This document shows positions 8,709 through 18,475 of a stretch of 32,857 bases of DNA, piece after piece. Within the stretch, counting starts at the first letter, position 1; the number at the start of each line of letters is the position of its first letter. The notes under the pieces were generated by a model, which worked only from the letters and a program-made list of their open reading frames with translations, did not search any database and had not been told where the DNA came from. Source of the stretch: Bacteroidia bacterium (GTDB taxonomy: Bacteria > Bacteroidota > Bacteroidia > NS11-12g > UBA9320); the NCBI GenBank assembly GCA_016779945.1, contig JADHMR010000012.1, forward strand, positions 1 to 32,857. Reading direction: 5' to 3'. Position numbers and translations under genes: made by a program.

Positions 8709-11228
8709 ATGGAGGCACAATTTTCACCAGGAGTTAAAGAAGTAATACAGTTTAGTCGTGAAGAAGCAATTCGACTAGGACACAGTTACATAGGCACAGA
8801 ACACTTATTGCTTGGTCTTATAAGACAAGGTGACGGAAAAGCAATCCGACACATGAAAGCAATGGGTATAGATATGCTCAGACTAAAAAAATCAATTGAA
8901 AATAGTATTCAAGACACCTCTAACAAAACCACTAATATTGGAAATATTCCCTTAACCAAACAAGCGGAAAAAGCCCTAAAAATAACATATTTAGAAGCCA
9001 AAATTTTTAAAGACGATGTTATTCGAACAGAACATCTACTTCTTTCTATTCTTAGAGATGAAGACAATGTTGCCTCACAGATCCTAAACCAATTCGGCGT
9101 AGATTACGACTTATTTAAAAGTGCTATGGAAGACAAATTCCCAGATACATCCATTGAAATGAGTAATGACTCACCAGAAGAGTTTTATCATGAAGAATCT
9201 GGAAAATCAACTCCCCCACAAAGCAAATCTAAATCAAAAAGTAAAACTCCTGTATTGGATAACTTTGGAAAAGACTTAACCAAATTGGCAGAAGCTGACA
9301 AATTGGACGCTATTGTTGGTAGGGAAAAAGAAATTGAACGAGTTTCTCAAATTTTAAGTCGAAGAAAAAAGAATAATCCCGTTTTAATTGGTGAACCTGG
9401 AGTAGGTAAAACTGCCATTGCTGAAGGATTAGCTCTTCGTATCTCCCAGCGAAAAGTATCTCGTGTTCTATTTGACAAAAGAGTTGTTACCCTCGATCTT
9501 GCTAGCCTTGTTGCTGGAACTAAGTACCGTGGTCAATTCGAAGAACGCATGAAAGCTGTCATGACTGAACTTGAAAAAACTGATAATATTATCTTGTTCA
9601 TAGATGAAATTCACACCATTGTTGGTGCAGGTGGTGCAAGTGGCTCTTTGGACGCTTCCAACATGTTTAAACCAGCACTTGCACGAGGAGAAATCCAATG
9701 CATCGGAGCAACTACTCTTGATGAATATCGTCAATATATTGAAAAAGACGGAGCTTTAGAACGAAGGTTTCAGAGCGTCATGGTAGAACCAACATCCCCA
9801 GAAGAAACGCTCGAAATCCTTGAAAATATAAAATCTAAATACGAGGACCACCACAGTGTAGAGTATACCACTGAGGCACTCGAAGCATCTGTTAAAATGA
9901 GTGTTCGGTACATCACAGACCGCCATTTACCTGACAAAGCCATTGATGTTCTTGATGAAGTTGGTGCACGTGTTCATTTGAGTAACATTCATGTACCACA
10001 GAACATCCAAGAGCTCGAACAAAAAATTGAAGAAATCAAGGAGAATAAAAATAGAGTAGTTAAAAGCCAAAAATACGAGGAAGCTGCACGTTTACGTGAT
10101 GAAGAAAAATCACTACTTGAAAGCCTTGAAGAAGAAAAAATTAAGTGGGAAGAAGACAGTAAAACTCAACGTTACAAAGTAAAAGAAGACGATGTAGCAG
10201 ATGTTATTGCAATGATGACAGGTATTCCTACCAAACGAATCGCTCAAAAAGAAGGAAATCGACTCCTCAAAATGGGAGAAGAATTAAAAGGCAGTGTAAT
10301 TGGACAAGATCAAGCTGTAGCCAAACTAACCAAAGCTATTCAACGCACACGTGCAGGACTGAAAGCACCCAACAAACCCATCGGATCATTTATTTTTCTT
10401 GGTAGTACTGGTGTTGGTAAAACAGAAATGGCTAAAACACTTGCCAAATACTTATTTGATTCTAAAGAAGCACTTCTTCGAATTGATATGAGTGAGTATA
10501 TGGAGAAATTTGCAGTGACAAGACTAGTGGGGGCTCCTCCGGGATATGTTGGATACGAAGAGGGAGGAATTTTAACTGAAAAAATTAGAAGAAAACCCTA
10601 CGCGGTCATCCTATTTGATGAAATTGAAAAAGCTCACCCAGATGTATTTAATCTCCTTCTTCAAGTATTGGACGAAGGCTTCTTAACCGATAGTCTAGGA
10701 AGAAAAGTAGATTTTAGAAATACCATTATTATCATGACTTCCAATATTGGTTCCCGACAACTTAAAGAATTTGGAGCGGGTGTAGGTTTTGGTACTAATG
10801 CCAAAACTCAAGCAGCTGATTTAAATTCTAAAGGAGTTATCGAAAATGCTCTCAAACGATTTTTCTCGCCCGAATTTTTAAATAGGATTGATGATGTAAT
10901 CGTTTTCAATTCGCTCGAGAAAGAACACATCCAACAAATACTTGAGTTATCTTTACTTGAATTGTTGTCTCGAATCAAACAAATTGGTTTTGATATAAAA
11001 CTAGACCAAGCATCTAAAAATTATCTGGCTGAAAAAGGTTTTGATTCTGATTTTGGGGCTCGACCACTCAACAGAGCTATTCAAAAATATTTAGAAGATC
11101 CATTGGCAGAAGAAATTTTGAAATCTGATATCAATGAAGGTGATTTGATTCATGTCAAATACGACAAAAAACTAGACAAATTGGTCTTCAAAAAAGAAAA
11201 AGGAAAAACTACTACAAAAGATAAATAA
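8709..11228 (+). CDS. clpC: ATP-dependent Clp protease ATP-binding subunit ClpC
   Basis: Two Clp-N repeats, Walker [10 protein letters not shown] and [12 protein letters not shown]-like middle region, full-length AAA+ double ring protein. Confidence 0.95.
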   Translation: MEAQFSPGVKEVIQFSREEAIRLGHSYIGTEHLLLGLIRQGDGKAIRHMKAMGIDMLRLKKSIENSIQDTSNKTTNIGNIPLTKQAEKALKITYLEAKIFKDDVIRTEHLLLSILRDEDNVASQILNQFGVDYDLFKSAMEDKFPDTSIEMSNDSPEEFYHEESGKSTPPQSKSKSKSKTPVLDNFGKDLTKLAEADKLDAIVGREKEIERVSQILSRRKKNNPVLIGEPGVGKTAIAEGLALRISQRKVSRVLFDKRVVTLDLASLVAGTKYRGQFEERMKAVMTELEKTDNIILFIDEIHTIVGAGGASGSLDASNMFKPALARGEIQCIGATTLDEYRQYIEKDGALERRFQSVMVEPTSPEETLEILENIKSKYEDHHSVEYTTEALEASVKMSVRYITDRHLPDKAIDVLDEVGARVHLSNIHVPQNIQELEQKIEEIKENKNRVVKSQKYEEAARLRDEEKSLLESLEEEKIKWEEDSKTQRYKVKEDDVADVIAMMTGIPTKRIAQKEGNRLLKMGEELKGSVIGQDQAVAKLTKAIQRTRAGLKAPNKPIGSFIFLGSTGVGKTEMAKTLAKYLFDSKEALLRIDMSEYMEKFAVTRLVGAPPGYVGYEEGGILTEKIRRKPYAVILFDEIEKAHPDVFNLLLQVLDEGFLTDSLGRKVDFRNTIIIMTSNIGSRQLKEFGAGVGFGTNAKTQAADLNSKGVIENALKRFFSPEFLNRIDDVIVFNSLEKEHIQQILELSLLELLSRIKQIGFDIKLDQASKNYLAEKGFDSDFGARPLNRAIQKYLEDPLAEEILKSDINEGDLIHVKYDKKLDKLVFKKEKGKTTTKDK

Positions 11229-11502
11229 TCCCATTTATCTCCTGTTTATTCTAATTTTTACTTTGATTTATTGAATGCTTTTTGACTATTTATTGACTAA
11301 ATTTTAGCTAAAATATTGCTCAAAATAGGATTTGGTTAAATATCATACTCAAATATGACAAATATCATAAACGCGAAATTTAAACAACGCAAATCGCTGA
11401 TAAACAGTTATTTATTCAAAACAAGCTCAACGTTTATCACCTTATTTCTCAGCTCCTTAGCTCATTTTTTGTCATGACCCCGTTATAAGGAGTGCAACCC
11501 TA

Positions 11503-11534
11503 TTGACAAATAGGGCTTCTGAATCTTAAATTCG
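11503..11534 (+). promoter_or_regulatory. Possible promoter: TTG - N21 - TAAATTCG
   Basis: TTG 11503-11505 and TAAATTCG 11527-11534 upstream of ATG 11563; the -7 element has one mismatch (TTCG). Confidence 0.35.
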
Positions 11535-11562
11535 TTAGAATAACATAAAAATAATTTCACCT

Positions 11563-12206
11563 ATGAAAGAACACTTCAAACAAAAAAAATGGCTTCACAA
11601 ATTAAAAACAATTTTGGCTCTAGGATTACTGCTTTTTGCAACCTCCGCAATGGCCCAACTCAATGGAACTTACACTATTGATTCAAGTACTGTCACAAGT
11701 GGCACAAACTATCAAAGTTTTGTAGATTTTGCTGACACTATTAATAAATATGGAGTCTCTGGCCAGAAGGAAATGACGTTTACAGATGGACTTTCGGAGA
11801 TGGTAGTAATGATGATTCTGAGAATCCAACCTATACCTATGATGAGACTGTAGATCAGGGAACATTTACGGTATGTTTAGCAACTAAAAAAGGAGAATGT
11901 TGGAATGATGAATGTGAGGATGTCACAATCGACTTAGTAGGAATTAGGAATCTTGCACAGGACAATGACATGATTAATCTATACCCTAATTCAACTACAG
12001 GAAAGTTCAACATTACCGTTGAAAATACTGGGGATGTAGTTGTTAAAGTTGGAGACATCTTAGGAAACGTTTTAGACATTGATGTAACTGACAATATGAA
12101 TGGTACATTCAGTATAGACTTATCAGTAGTAGCTGATGGCGTATACTTCGTACAAGTGAAAAACGGTGATTACTTCGCAACTAAACGAATCACAGTTTCT
12201 AAATAA
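11563..12206 (+). pseudogene. Frameshifted/internally deleted secreted protein: signal peptide plus N-terminal fragment, then PKD-like domain plus T9SS type A sorting domain in another frame
   Basis: Frame 1 (11563..11853): MKEHFKQKKWLHKLKTILALGLLLFATSAMAQLNGTYTIDSS... . A different frame open 11748..12206: SLWPEGNDVYRWTFGDGSNDDSENPTYTYDETVDQGTFTVCLATKKGECWNDECEDVTID...INLYPNSTTGKFNITVEN...GVYFVQVKNGDYFATKRITVSK*. Confidence 0.75.
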
Positions 12207-12231
12207 AATAAGTTGTTTATTTCAACTTAAG

Positions 12232-12263
12232 AAAGTCCTCGTATTTATACGAGGACTTTTTTT
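12232..12263 (+). terminator. Rho-independent terminator
   Basis: 13-bp perfect stem AAAGTCCTCGTAT/ATACGAGGACTTT followed by a T run. Confidence 0.9.
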
Positions 12264-12328
12264 ATTAAACAAAAGTTTGCATCATTAGAGAATAAGTAAA
12301 AAACTAGGTAAAATAATCACTATTCCTT

Positions 12329-12336
12329 TAAATTTG
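12329..12336 (+). promoter_or_regulatory. -7-type element TAAATTTG, 6 nt before ATG at 12343
   Basis: Exact TAnnTTTG match. Confidence 0.45.
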
Positions 12337-12342
12337 CTCTTA

Positions 12343-12870
12343 ATGGAAATAGGATCAAATCTCTTTAAATTTAGCCTTAAGGGTACCAACAATAGAACGT
12401 ATAATAACTTCACATTTGCTGACAGAACAGCCTTGGTAATTGTTGTTACTTGCAACCATTGCCCCTATGCAAGAGCATATTGGAGCCGGCTAATAAAACT
12501 CTACAACAAATTTGAAAAGGATAATCTGGGAATTCTTGCAATCAATGCAAATGATGCTGAAGCATATCCTGCAGATTCGTTTGATGCAATGAGAGACCTT
12601 CAAAAACAACTAAAATTACCCTTTCCCTATTTACACGACGAAACTCAAAAAGTTACTAAAAAACTAAAAGCCACAAGAACTCCAGAAGTTTTTGTATATA
12701 ATAGCAAACGAAAGCTTGTTTATAAAGGAGCTATAGACGATAACTGGGAAAATGAAGAAATGGTAACACGTGTTTTCTTGGAGGACGCTATTGAATATAC
12801 ATTGGATGGTATGGAGCCCGATTATGCCGAAATACCCGCTGTGGGATGCAGTGTAAAATGGAAAAAATAA
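12343..12870 (+). CDS. Thioredoxin family / AhpC-TSA-like redoxin
   Basis: ALVIVVTCNHCPYARAYWSRL with CxxC (CNHC), TRTPEVFVYNSKRKLVYKGAIDDN. ATG 12343 preferred over TTG 12334. Confidence 0.85.
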   Translation: MEIGSNLFKFSLKGTNNRTYNNFTFADRTALVIVVTCNHCPYARAYWSRLIKLYNKFEKDNLGILAINANDAEAYPADSFDAMRDLQKQLKLPFPYLHDETQKVTKKLKATRTPEVFVYNSKRKLVYKGAIDDNWENEEMVTRVFLEDAIEYTLDGMEPDYAEIPAVGCSVKWKK

Positions 12871-12876
12871 TGCCTA

Positions 12877-13695
12877 ATGGATTTGCTGAAAGGTAAAAAT
12901 ATAGTTATTACAGGAGCTTCTTCGGGGATTGGAAAAGCTTTAACAATAGAAGCCTCAAAATGCGGTGCTAATTTAGTCTTAGCTTCAAGACAAATAGATA
13001 AACTCGAAGCAATTAAATCAGAAATATCTAATCCAGTATCTACAATATTTTGTATTCAAACTGACGTAACAAGCCAAAAAGAATGCGAAAATTTAATTCA
13101 TTTAGCAAAACAAAAACTTGGAAGTATAGATGTCCTTATCAATAATGCTGGAATATCCATGCGAGCAGCATTTGATGAAGTAGAAACCCGTGTTTTAGAA
13201 GAAATAATGAATGTTAACTTTTGGGGTACTGTATATTGTACAAAAGCGGCAATTTCTTCGCTATTAGAGAGCAAAGGAAGCTTAGTTGCAGTTTCCTCTG
13301 TCACTGGTTTTAAAGGACTGCCCGGAAGAACTGGCTATGCCTCCTCTAAATTCGCAATTAATGGCCTTTTTGAGAGTATTCGAATGGAATACATGAATAG
13401 AGGCCTACACACACTGATAGCTTGCCCAGGATTCACTGCTAGTAATATACGGTACAATGCACTCACATCCAACGGGTCTAAACAAGAGCGTAGCCCAGGA
13501 AAAGAATCAGAAATGGATAAGGCATCAGATGTTGCACTTGACATTTTACAAGCAATAAGAGATCGTAAAGATTTTATGCTTACGAATAGACAAGGAAAGA
13601 TAATCTACTGGGTTAATAAATTTTTTCCTAAATTTTTAGAAAAAAGAATTCACAAAACCATCGCAAAGGAACCTAACTCTCCAATAAAAAATTAA
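12877..13695 (+). CDS. SDR family oxidoreductase
   Basis: GASSGIGKA, NNAGIS, YASSKFA catalytic motif. Confidence 0.93.
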   Translation: MDLLKGKNIVITGASSGIGKALTIEASKCGANLVLASRQIDKLEAIKSEISNPVSTIFCIQTDVTSQKECENLIHLAKQKLGSIDVLINNAGISMRAAFDEVETRVLEEIMNVNFWGTVYCTKAAISSLLESKGSLVAVSSVTGFKGLPGRTGYASSKFAINGLFESIRMEYMNRGLHTLIACPGFTASNIRYNALTSNGSKQERSPGKESEMDKASDVALDILQAIRDRKDFMLTNRQGKIIYWVNKFFPKFLEKRIHKTIAKEPNSPIKN

Positions 13696-15458
13696 TGCGA
13701 ATCACAACGAAACTTACTGAAAAAACACAAGAGGCAATTAGCGAATTATACGACATTAGTGAATTTGATATAAGTTTCGAACAAACCAATCCAAAATTTG
13801 AAGGTGATCTGACCCTCGTTGTATTTCCATTTTTGAAATACAGTAAAAAAAGACCCGAAGACACAGCTGAAGAAATAGGAAACTTTCTCACCAAACAAGT
13901 GCATGAAATTAAATCTTTCAATATTGTTAAAGGTTTTCTGAATATTCAATTTAGCGACGAATACTGGTTGAACGAATTAAAAGATCACGTTAATTTGGGC
14001 ATTCAAATCCCTAAAATTGGTGATAATAATAAAATTGTTGTAGAATACTCCTCCCCTAACACCAATAAACCGCTACATCTTGGGCACATAAGAAATAACG
14101 TACTTGGTTATTCTATTTGTCAGATTTTTGATGCTGTTGGTTTTGACGTTGTAAAAAATAATTTGGTTAATGATCGAGGAATCCATATTTGTAAGAGTAT
14201 GGTTGCTTATCAGAAATGGGGAAACAATGAGACTCCTGAATCTTCTGGACTTAAAGGTGATCACCTTATTGGCAAATACTATGTAAAATTTGATAAAAAT
14301 TATCAAAAAGAAATTCAAGAATTGATTGCCAAAGGAATTGACAAAGAGGAAGCTAAAGAAAAATCATCTCTTATGATTGAAACTCGAAATATGCTCCAAA
14401 AATGGGAACAGGGTGATACGAACACCGTTGCTCTATGGAAGCAAATGAATGGTTGGGTTTATGAAGGTTTTGATCACACCTACAAAAGACTTGGAGTAAG
14501 TTTTGATAAAATCTACTATGAGTCAGACACCTATTTACTAGGTAAAGAAATTGTTCAGGAAGGATTAAAATCAGAGGTCTTTTTCAAAAAGGAGGATGGT
14601 AGTATTTGGATAGATCTCACCCCGGAGGGATTAGATGAAAAAATTGTTCAACGATCTGATGGAACATCAGTTTACATTACCCAAGATATTGGAACGGCTG
14701 ACCTAAAATACAACGAATTCAAGATGGATAAATTCGTCTATGTTGTAGGAAATGAACAAGACTATCATTTCAAAGTACTACAGCTTATCCTCAAACGATT
14801 AGGAAAATCATACGCAGATGGACTATATCACTTGAGCTATGGTATGGTAGATCTTCCAGAAGGTAAAATGAAAAGCCGTGAGGGAACTGTTGTAGATGCA
14901 GACGAATTAATGGATGAAGTTGTAGCAACTGCAAAAAAACAAACTGAAGAACTGGGGAAAACCGATGGAATGAGCTCGCAAGAACTATCTGATCTATATG
15001 AAGTTTTAGGTATAGGGGCTATTAAATATTACTTGCTAAAAGTGGATGCGAAAAAAAGAATGATGTATGATCCGAAAGAATCCATTGATTTTCAAGGCAA
15101 TACTGCACCATTTATCCAGTATACGTATACAAGAATAGCATCACTTCTTAGAGCTACAGAACAAGTGAATTTTGAAGTACCTGCTATTTTAAATCCCATA
15201 GAAAAGGAATTGGTTAAGCTAATTAGTAACTACCCTAATGTTATTCTATCCGCCGCAAACAATTACAATCCCTCAGAGGTAGCTAATGCTGTTTATGAAA
15301 TTGCTAAATCATTCAATAAGTTCTATCACGAACTCTCTATTCTTGGCGAACAAGATCATAATACACGTTGCTTCAGAATATCACTCTCAAACTCGGTGGG
15401 GCATACCATAAAACATGGATTTAATTTATTAGGAATACAAGTTCCTAATAGGATGTAA
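13695..15458 (+). CDS. argS: Arginyl-tRNA synthetase
   Basis: VEYSSPNTNKPLHLGHIRNNVLG (HIGH-type motif), GMVDLPEGKMKSREGTVV (KMSKS-type region), anticodon-binding C-terminus. Confidence 0.96.
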   Translation: MRITTKLTEKTQEAISELYDISEFDISFEQTNPKFEGDLTLVVFPFLKYSKKRPEDTAEEIGNFLTKQVHEIKSFNIVKGFLNIQFSDEYWLNELKDHVNLGIQIPKIGDNNKIVVEYSSPNTNKPLHLGHIRNNVLGYSICQIFDAVGFDVVKNNLVNDRGIHICKSMVAYQKWGNNETPESSGLKGDHLIGKYYVKFDKNYQKEIQELIAKGIDKEEAKEKSSLMIETRNMLQKWEQGDTNTVALWKQMNGWVYEGFDHTYKRLGVSFDKIYYESDTYLLGKEIVQEGLKSEVFFKKEDGSIWIDLTPEGLDEKIVQRSDGTSVYITQDIGTADLKYNEFKMDKFVYVVGNEQDYHFKVLQLILKRLGKSYADGLYHLSYGMVDLPEGKMKSREGTVVDADELMDEVVATAKKQTEELGKTDGMSSQELSDLYEVLGIGAIKYYLLKVDAKKRMMYDPKESIDFQGNTAPFIQYTYTRIASLLRATEQVNFEVPAILNPIEKELVKLISNYPNVILSAANNYNPSEVANAVYEIAKSFNKFYHELSILGEQDHNTRCFRISLSNSVGHTIKHGFNLLGIQVPNRM

Positions 15459-15468
15459 AACCTTGATT

Positions 15469-18297
15469 TTACTTAATTTTTAGACTATACCCTAGTTTGA
15501 ATGTTCTCTGTGGCTGACGTTGAGAAAAAATCTGGTCCTCAGCATTAAAACCACGATAAACTTGAACAGGTATATCGTTTAAGATATTTGTAACAGCAAA
15601 TGAAATTTGAGACCTTTTTTCCTTACCTATGGAGTAAGAAGATTTGAAGTTTAAGCTGTGAAAAGATTCAGTATAAACATCCAGTAAACGACCAATTCCA
15701 ACAATCGATAATTTAGGCCCTTGAACATTGTATGAGAAATTCGCAATAAAACCAGATTCTTTGTCATTGTAATTTAAACCAAAATTAATAATGTACGGAG
15801 CTTGCCCCTGCATTTCTCTTTTATCATCGAGGGTTTGTCCTTCACGTAATTCATTTGTTTTACCAATTATTTCGTTAGGAGTCATTTCTACTTGTGAAAG
15901 TATGTATGAGAAGTTACTTGTTACTGAAAGTTTGTCTGTTATAAAATTAAGCGACTTTTTAACTTCTAGCTCTGCACCAAAAACATCTGCACTCAACGCA
16001 TTCCTTGGAGTGAAATTAGTAGGTGTCTCAGGTTTATATACTACTATTTCGATAGGATTATTAAAATGTTTATAAAATCCACTCACAGAAATTAATTCTC
16101 CTCTTTTCATGAATTTCTCAAAACGTAAATCCAAATTAGTTATTTCAGTCTGTTCCAAATCTAGATTACCAATAAATGTTCTTCCAGAAATTGGATCATA
16201 AATTTGAGCCAATGATTTTTCTTTAAAGGACGGTCTTGCAATCGTTTGTGATGCAGCCAATCTTATGTTTACATCTGATGTTGCTCTGAATATAAAACTT
16301 GCAGAAGGTAAAACATTTAGTTCGTTTAGTACATTTTCATTGGAGTAAACCTCATTATTTGTATTTTCTCCAGTGTAAAACATATCTGCTTTTTCAACTC
16401 TTAACCCGTAAATTGCAGTTGCTCTTGAACCTATGGGGAGCTCATTCATTGCATAGGCACCCATGACATTCATTGAAGACACAAACTCATTAGATTTAAT
16501 TGGTTCCCCAAAAACAGCATATCCTTCATCTGATTCTGCACTATACAAGTATTCATTGAAAATCTGATTTGGATCACCATTCAAACTAAAACTACCGACA
16601 GGCTGAAACACATATTGTAAAACTCCAAAATCTCGGTGTTTATAATTGTGAGCCATTCCAAATTTCAACTTGGAAACTTTATTATTTTTAATAAAAATAT
16701 TTCGTTCTACATCAAACTTACTATTGATGCTTTGTTCACTTAAATTTCTATAAAGCCTTTTTATCTCTGAACCTGCACCTACATTGAATTTATAGCCTTC
16801 GTCGCTAACAGAAAGAGCTGTAATTTTCATATCAGGTTCGTGATTGGTAGAAATTGAGGGCGATAATTTCGTGGTAAATTTCCAAACAGAGTCTTTTTTA
16901 TACTCATGTTTAAAAAATAGATTAGTGAGGGTACGCTGGTTATAATATAAAATGGTTCTATCAAGTGTAGCTCCAGCATCACCATAAGGATTAGCAATAT
17001 TTTCGTACATCAACTTTGAGGATTTTTTCACCCCATTTCTTGTATGAAAAATCGATGAACTAAAACTATGCTTACCTGCCTTAATCGAGCCATTAGCCAG
17101 TGTGCTCCAAAGCACCTCATTTTCTCCTACACTTCCATTATTTTTTTCAGCTAGGGTTAATTCATTTACAGTTTTGTCTGCATTTTTAAGATAAGTTTCG
17201 AAAATTACGTTATCAAAATAACTGAAAATATTGCTATAACCTGTAGCTACATTAAAACCATATGTCTTATTTTTTTTGTTGAATTGATTTCCGTAATCCA
17301 ACGAAAATGAAGTATTAAGCAAACTACTTTGTGTTAACACATCCATATTTTTACTAAATGCATTAGCATTGCTTTCTGCTCGTTGAGCACCGCCACCAGA
17401 CTGAGTATATTCTGATTTTGGTATCACCTTAGGTTCAGAAAAAGGGAGTTCTCTTGATGATCTACCAAAAGCAAGAATATCACCAGATGTTGATTCTTGA
17501 CTTAAATAATTTGAATTAAAATTCATTGCTGGGTTATACCCTATTCCTAATGAAAAATTTAAAACTTCCTTAGACTGAAAATCTTTGGTTTGTATATCTA
17601 CCCAACCGCCCGTAAAATCTCCTGCTAGGTTTGGTGTAAAACTTTTAAGTATTATGATATTATCAATCAAATTTGTTGGGAAAATATCCATTTGAACTGT
17701 ATTTCTATCAGGGTCTAAACCTGGTATTTCCATGCCATTGAGAACTGTTTTGGTGTATCGATCACCTAGCCCTCTAATGAAAAGGTATTTACCTCCGTCA
17801 ACACTCACACCAGTTACTCGACTTGCTGCACTAGCTGCATCTCCATCTCCAGCTTTTTTGAATGCCTGAGCAGAAACTCCATCCATTAAATTGACCGATT
17901 TCTTTTGTGCAACAATTAATGCATTTTCTGAATTGGTTGCTTTTTTTACTCGAATAGTTACTCCACCTTTCACTGCATCTTGAGCTTGAACACCAACTTT
18001 AATGACTCCCAAATCAACAGCCTGACCCTCAACAAGTTTAACATTAGGTATAATTTTGGTATCATAACCCATCAATTTGATTTGAATGTCATGAGAGCCT
18101 ACCATGAAACTTGCTTTAAATTTTCCCTCGGTGTCAGAGTATCCTCCCCCATTAGATGTGGGTGATGTAATAGTTGCACTTACAAGTGGCTCACCACTTG
18201 ATATATCTAAGATCTTTCCTGAAACCTCAACTCGTTGTGCTTTTGCAGACCAAGAGAAAAAAAGAAAAATGAAGATTATACTTCCTACTGCTTTCAT
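15469..18297 (-). CDS. TonB-dependent receptor with N-terminal carboxypeptidase-regulatory-like domain
   Basis: Signal peptide, CarbopepD_reg_2-like N-terminus, plug domain SVDGGKYLFIRGLGDRYTKTVLNGMEIPGLDPDRNTVQMDIFP, C-terminal beta-barrel strands. Confidence 0.9.
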   Translation of the reverse strand: MKAVGSIIFIFLFFSWSAKAQRVEVSGKILDISSGEPLVSATITSPTSNGGGYSDTEGKFKASFMVGSHDIQIKLMGYDTKIIPNVKLVEGQAVDLGVIKVGVQAQDAVKGGVTIRVKKATNSENALIVAQKKSVNLMDGVSAQAFKKAGDGDAASAASRVTGVSVDGGKYLFIRGLGDRYTKTVLNGMEIPGLDPDRNTVQMDIFPTNLIDNIIILKSFTPNLAGDFTGGWVDIQTKDFQSKEVLNFSLGIGYNPAMNFNSNYLSQESTSGDILAFGRSSRELPFSEPKVIPKSEYTQSGGGAQRAESNANAFSKNMDVLTQSSLLNTSFSLDYGNQFNKKNKTYGFNVATGYSNIFSYFDNVIFETYLKNADKTVNELTLAEKNNGSVGENEVLWSTLANGSIKAGKHSFSSSIFHTRNGVKKSSKLMYENIANPYGDAGATLDRTILYYNQRTLTNLFFKHEYKKDSVWKFTTKLSPSISTNHEPDMKITALSVSDEGYKFNVGAGSEIKRLYRNLSEQSINSKFDVERNIFIKNNKVSKLKFGMAHNYKHRDFGVLQYVFQPVGSFSLNGDPNQIFNEYLYSAESDEGYAVFGEPIKSNEFVSSMNVMGAYAMNELPIGSRATAIYGLRVEKADMFYTGENTNNEVYSNENVLNELNVLPSASFIFRATSDVNIRLAASQTIARPSFKEKSLAQIYDPISGRTFIGNLDLEQTEITNLDLRFEKFMKRGELISVSGFYKHFNNPIEIVVYKPETPTNFTPRNALSADVFGAELEVKKSLNFITDKLSVTSNFSYILSQVEMTPNEIIGKTNELREGQTLDDKREMQGQAPYIINFGLNYNDKESGFIANFSYNVQGPKLSIVGIGRLLDVYTESFHSLNFKSSYSIGKEKRSQISFAVTNILNDIPVQVYRGFNAEDQIFSQRQPQRTFKLGYSLKIK

Positions 18298-18316
18298 TAA
18301 TTAATATTAATATGGT

Positions 18317-18363
18317 GCAATGTTCATTTGAATAGGTTATCTAAATGTTAAGTAATTATTAAG
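18317..18363 (-). promoter_or_regulatory. Putative operator of the TonB receptor: three 8-mers spaced by 3 nt plus AACATTGC
   Basis: Minus strand CTTAATAA-TTA-CTTAACAT-TTA-GATAACCT (18363..18334) then N10 and AACATTGC (18324..18317). Confidence 0.5.
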
Positions 18364-18410
18364 CAATTCTTTGTGTATAATTTGTTAAATCTCGTCAACA
18401 CAGATATAAC

Positions 18411-18441
18411 AAAAAAAGCATCGCAGAAACTGCGATGCTTT
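18411..18441 (-). terminator. Rho-independent terminator of the beta-helix lipoprotein gene
   Basis: 12-bp stem AAAGCATCGCAG-AAA-CTGCGATGCTTT; T run follows on the minus strand. Confidence 0.85.
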
Positions 18442-18475
18442 AAACATATGAGTAGATTTATTAATTAGTACTTAA

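Noticed and set aside
15456-15473. Weak hairpin GTAAAA-CCTTGA-TTTTAC between argS and the TonB receptor as bidirectional terminator
   Set aside because: Only a 6-bp AT-rich stem; insufficient support.
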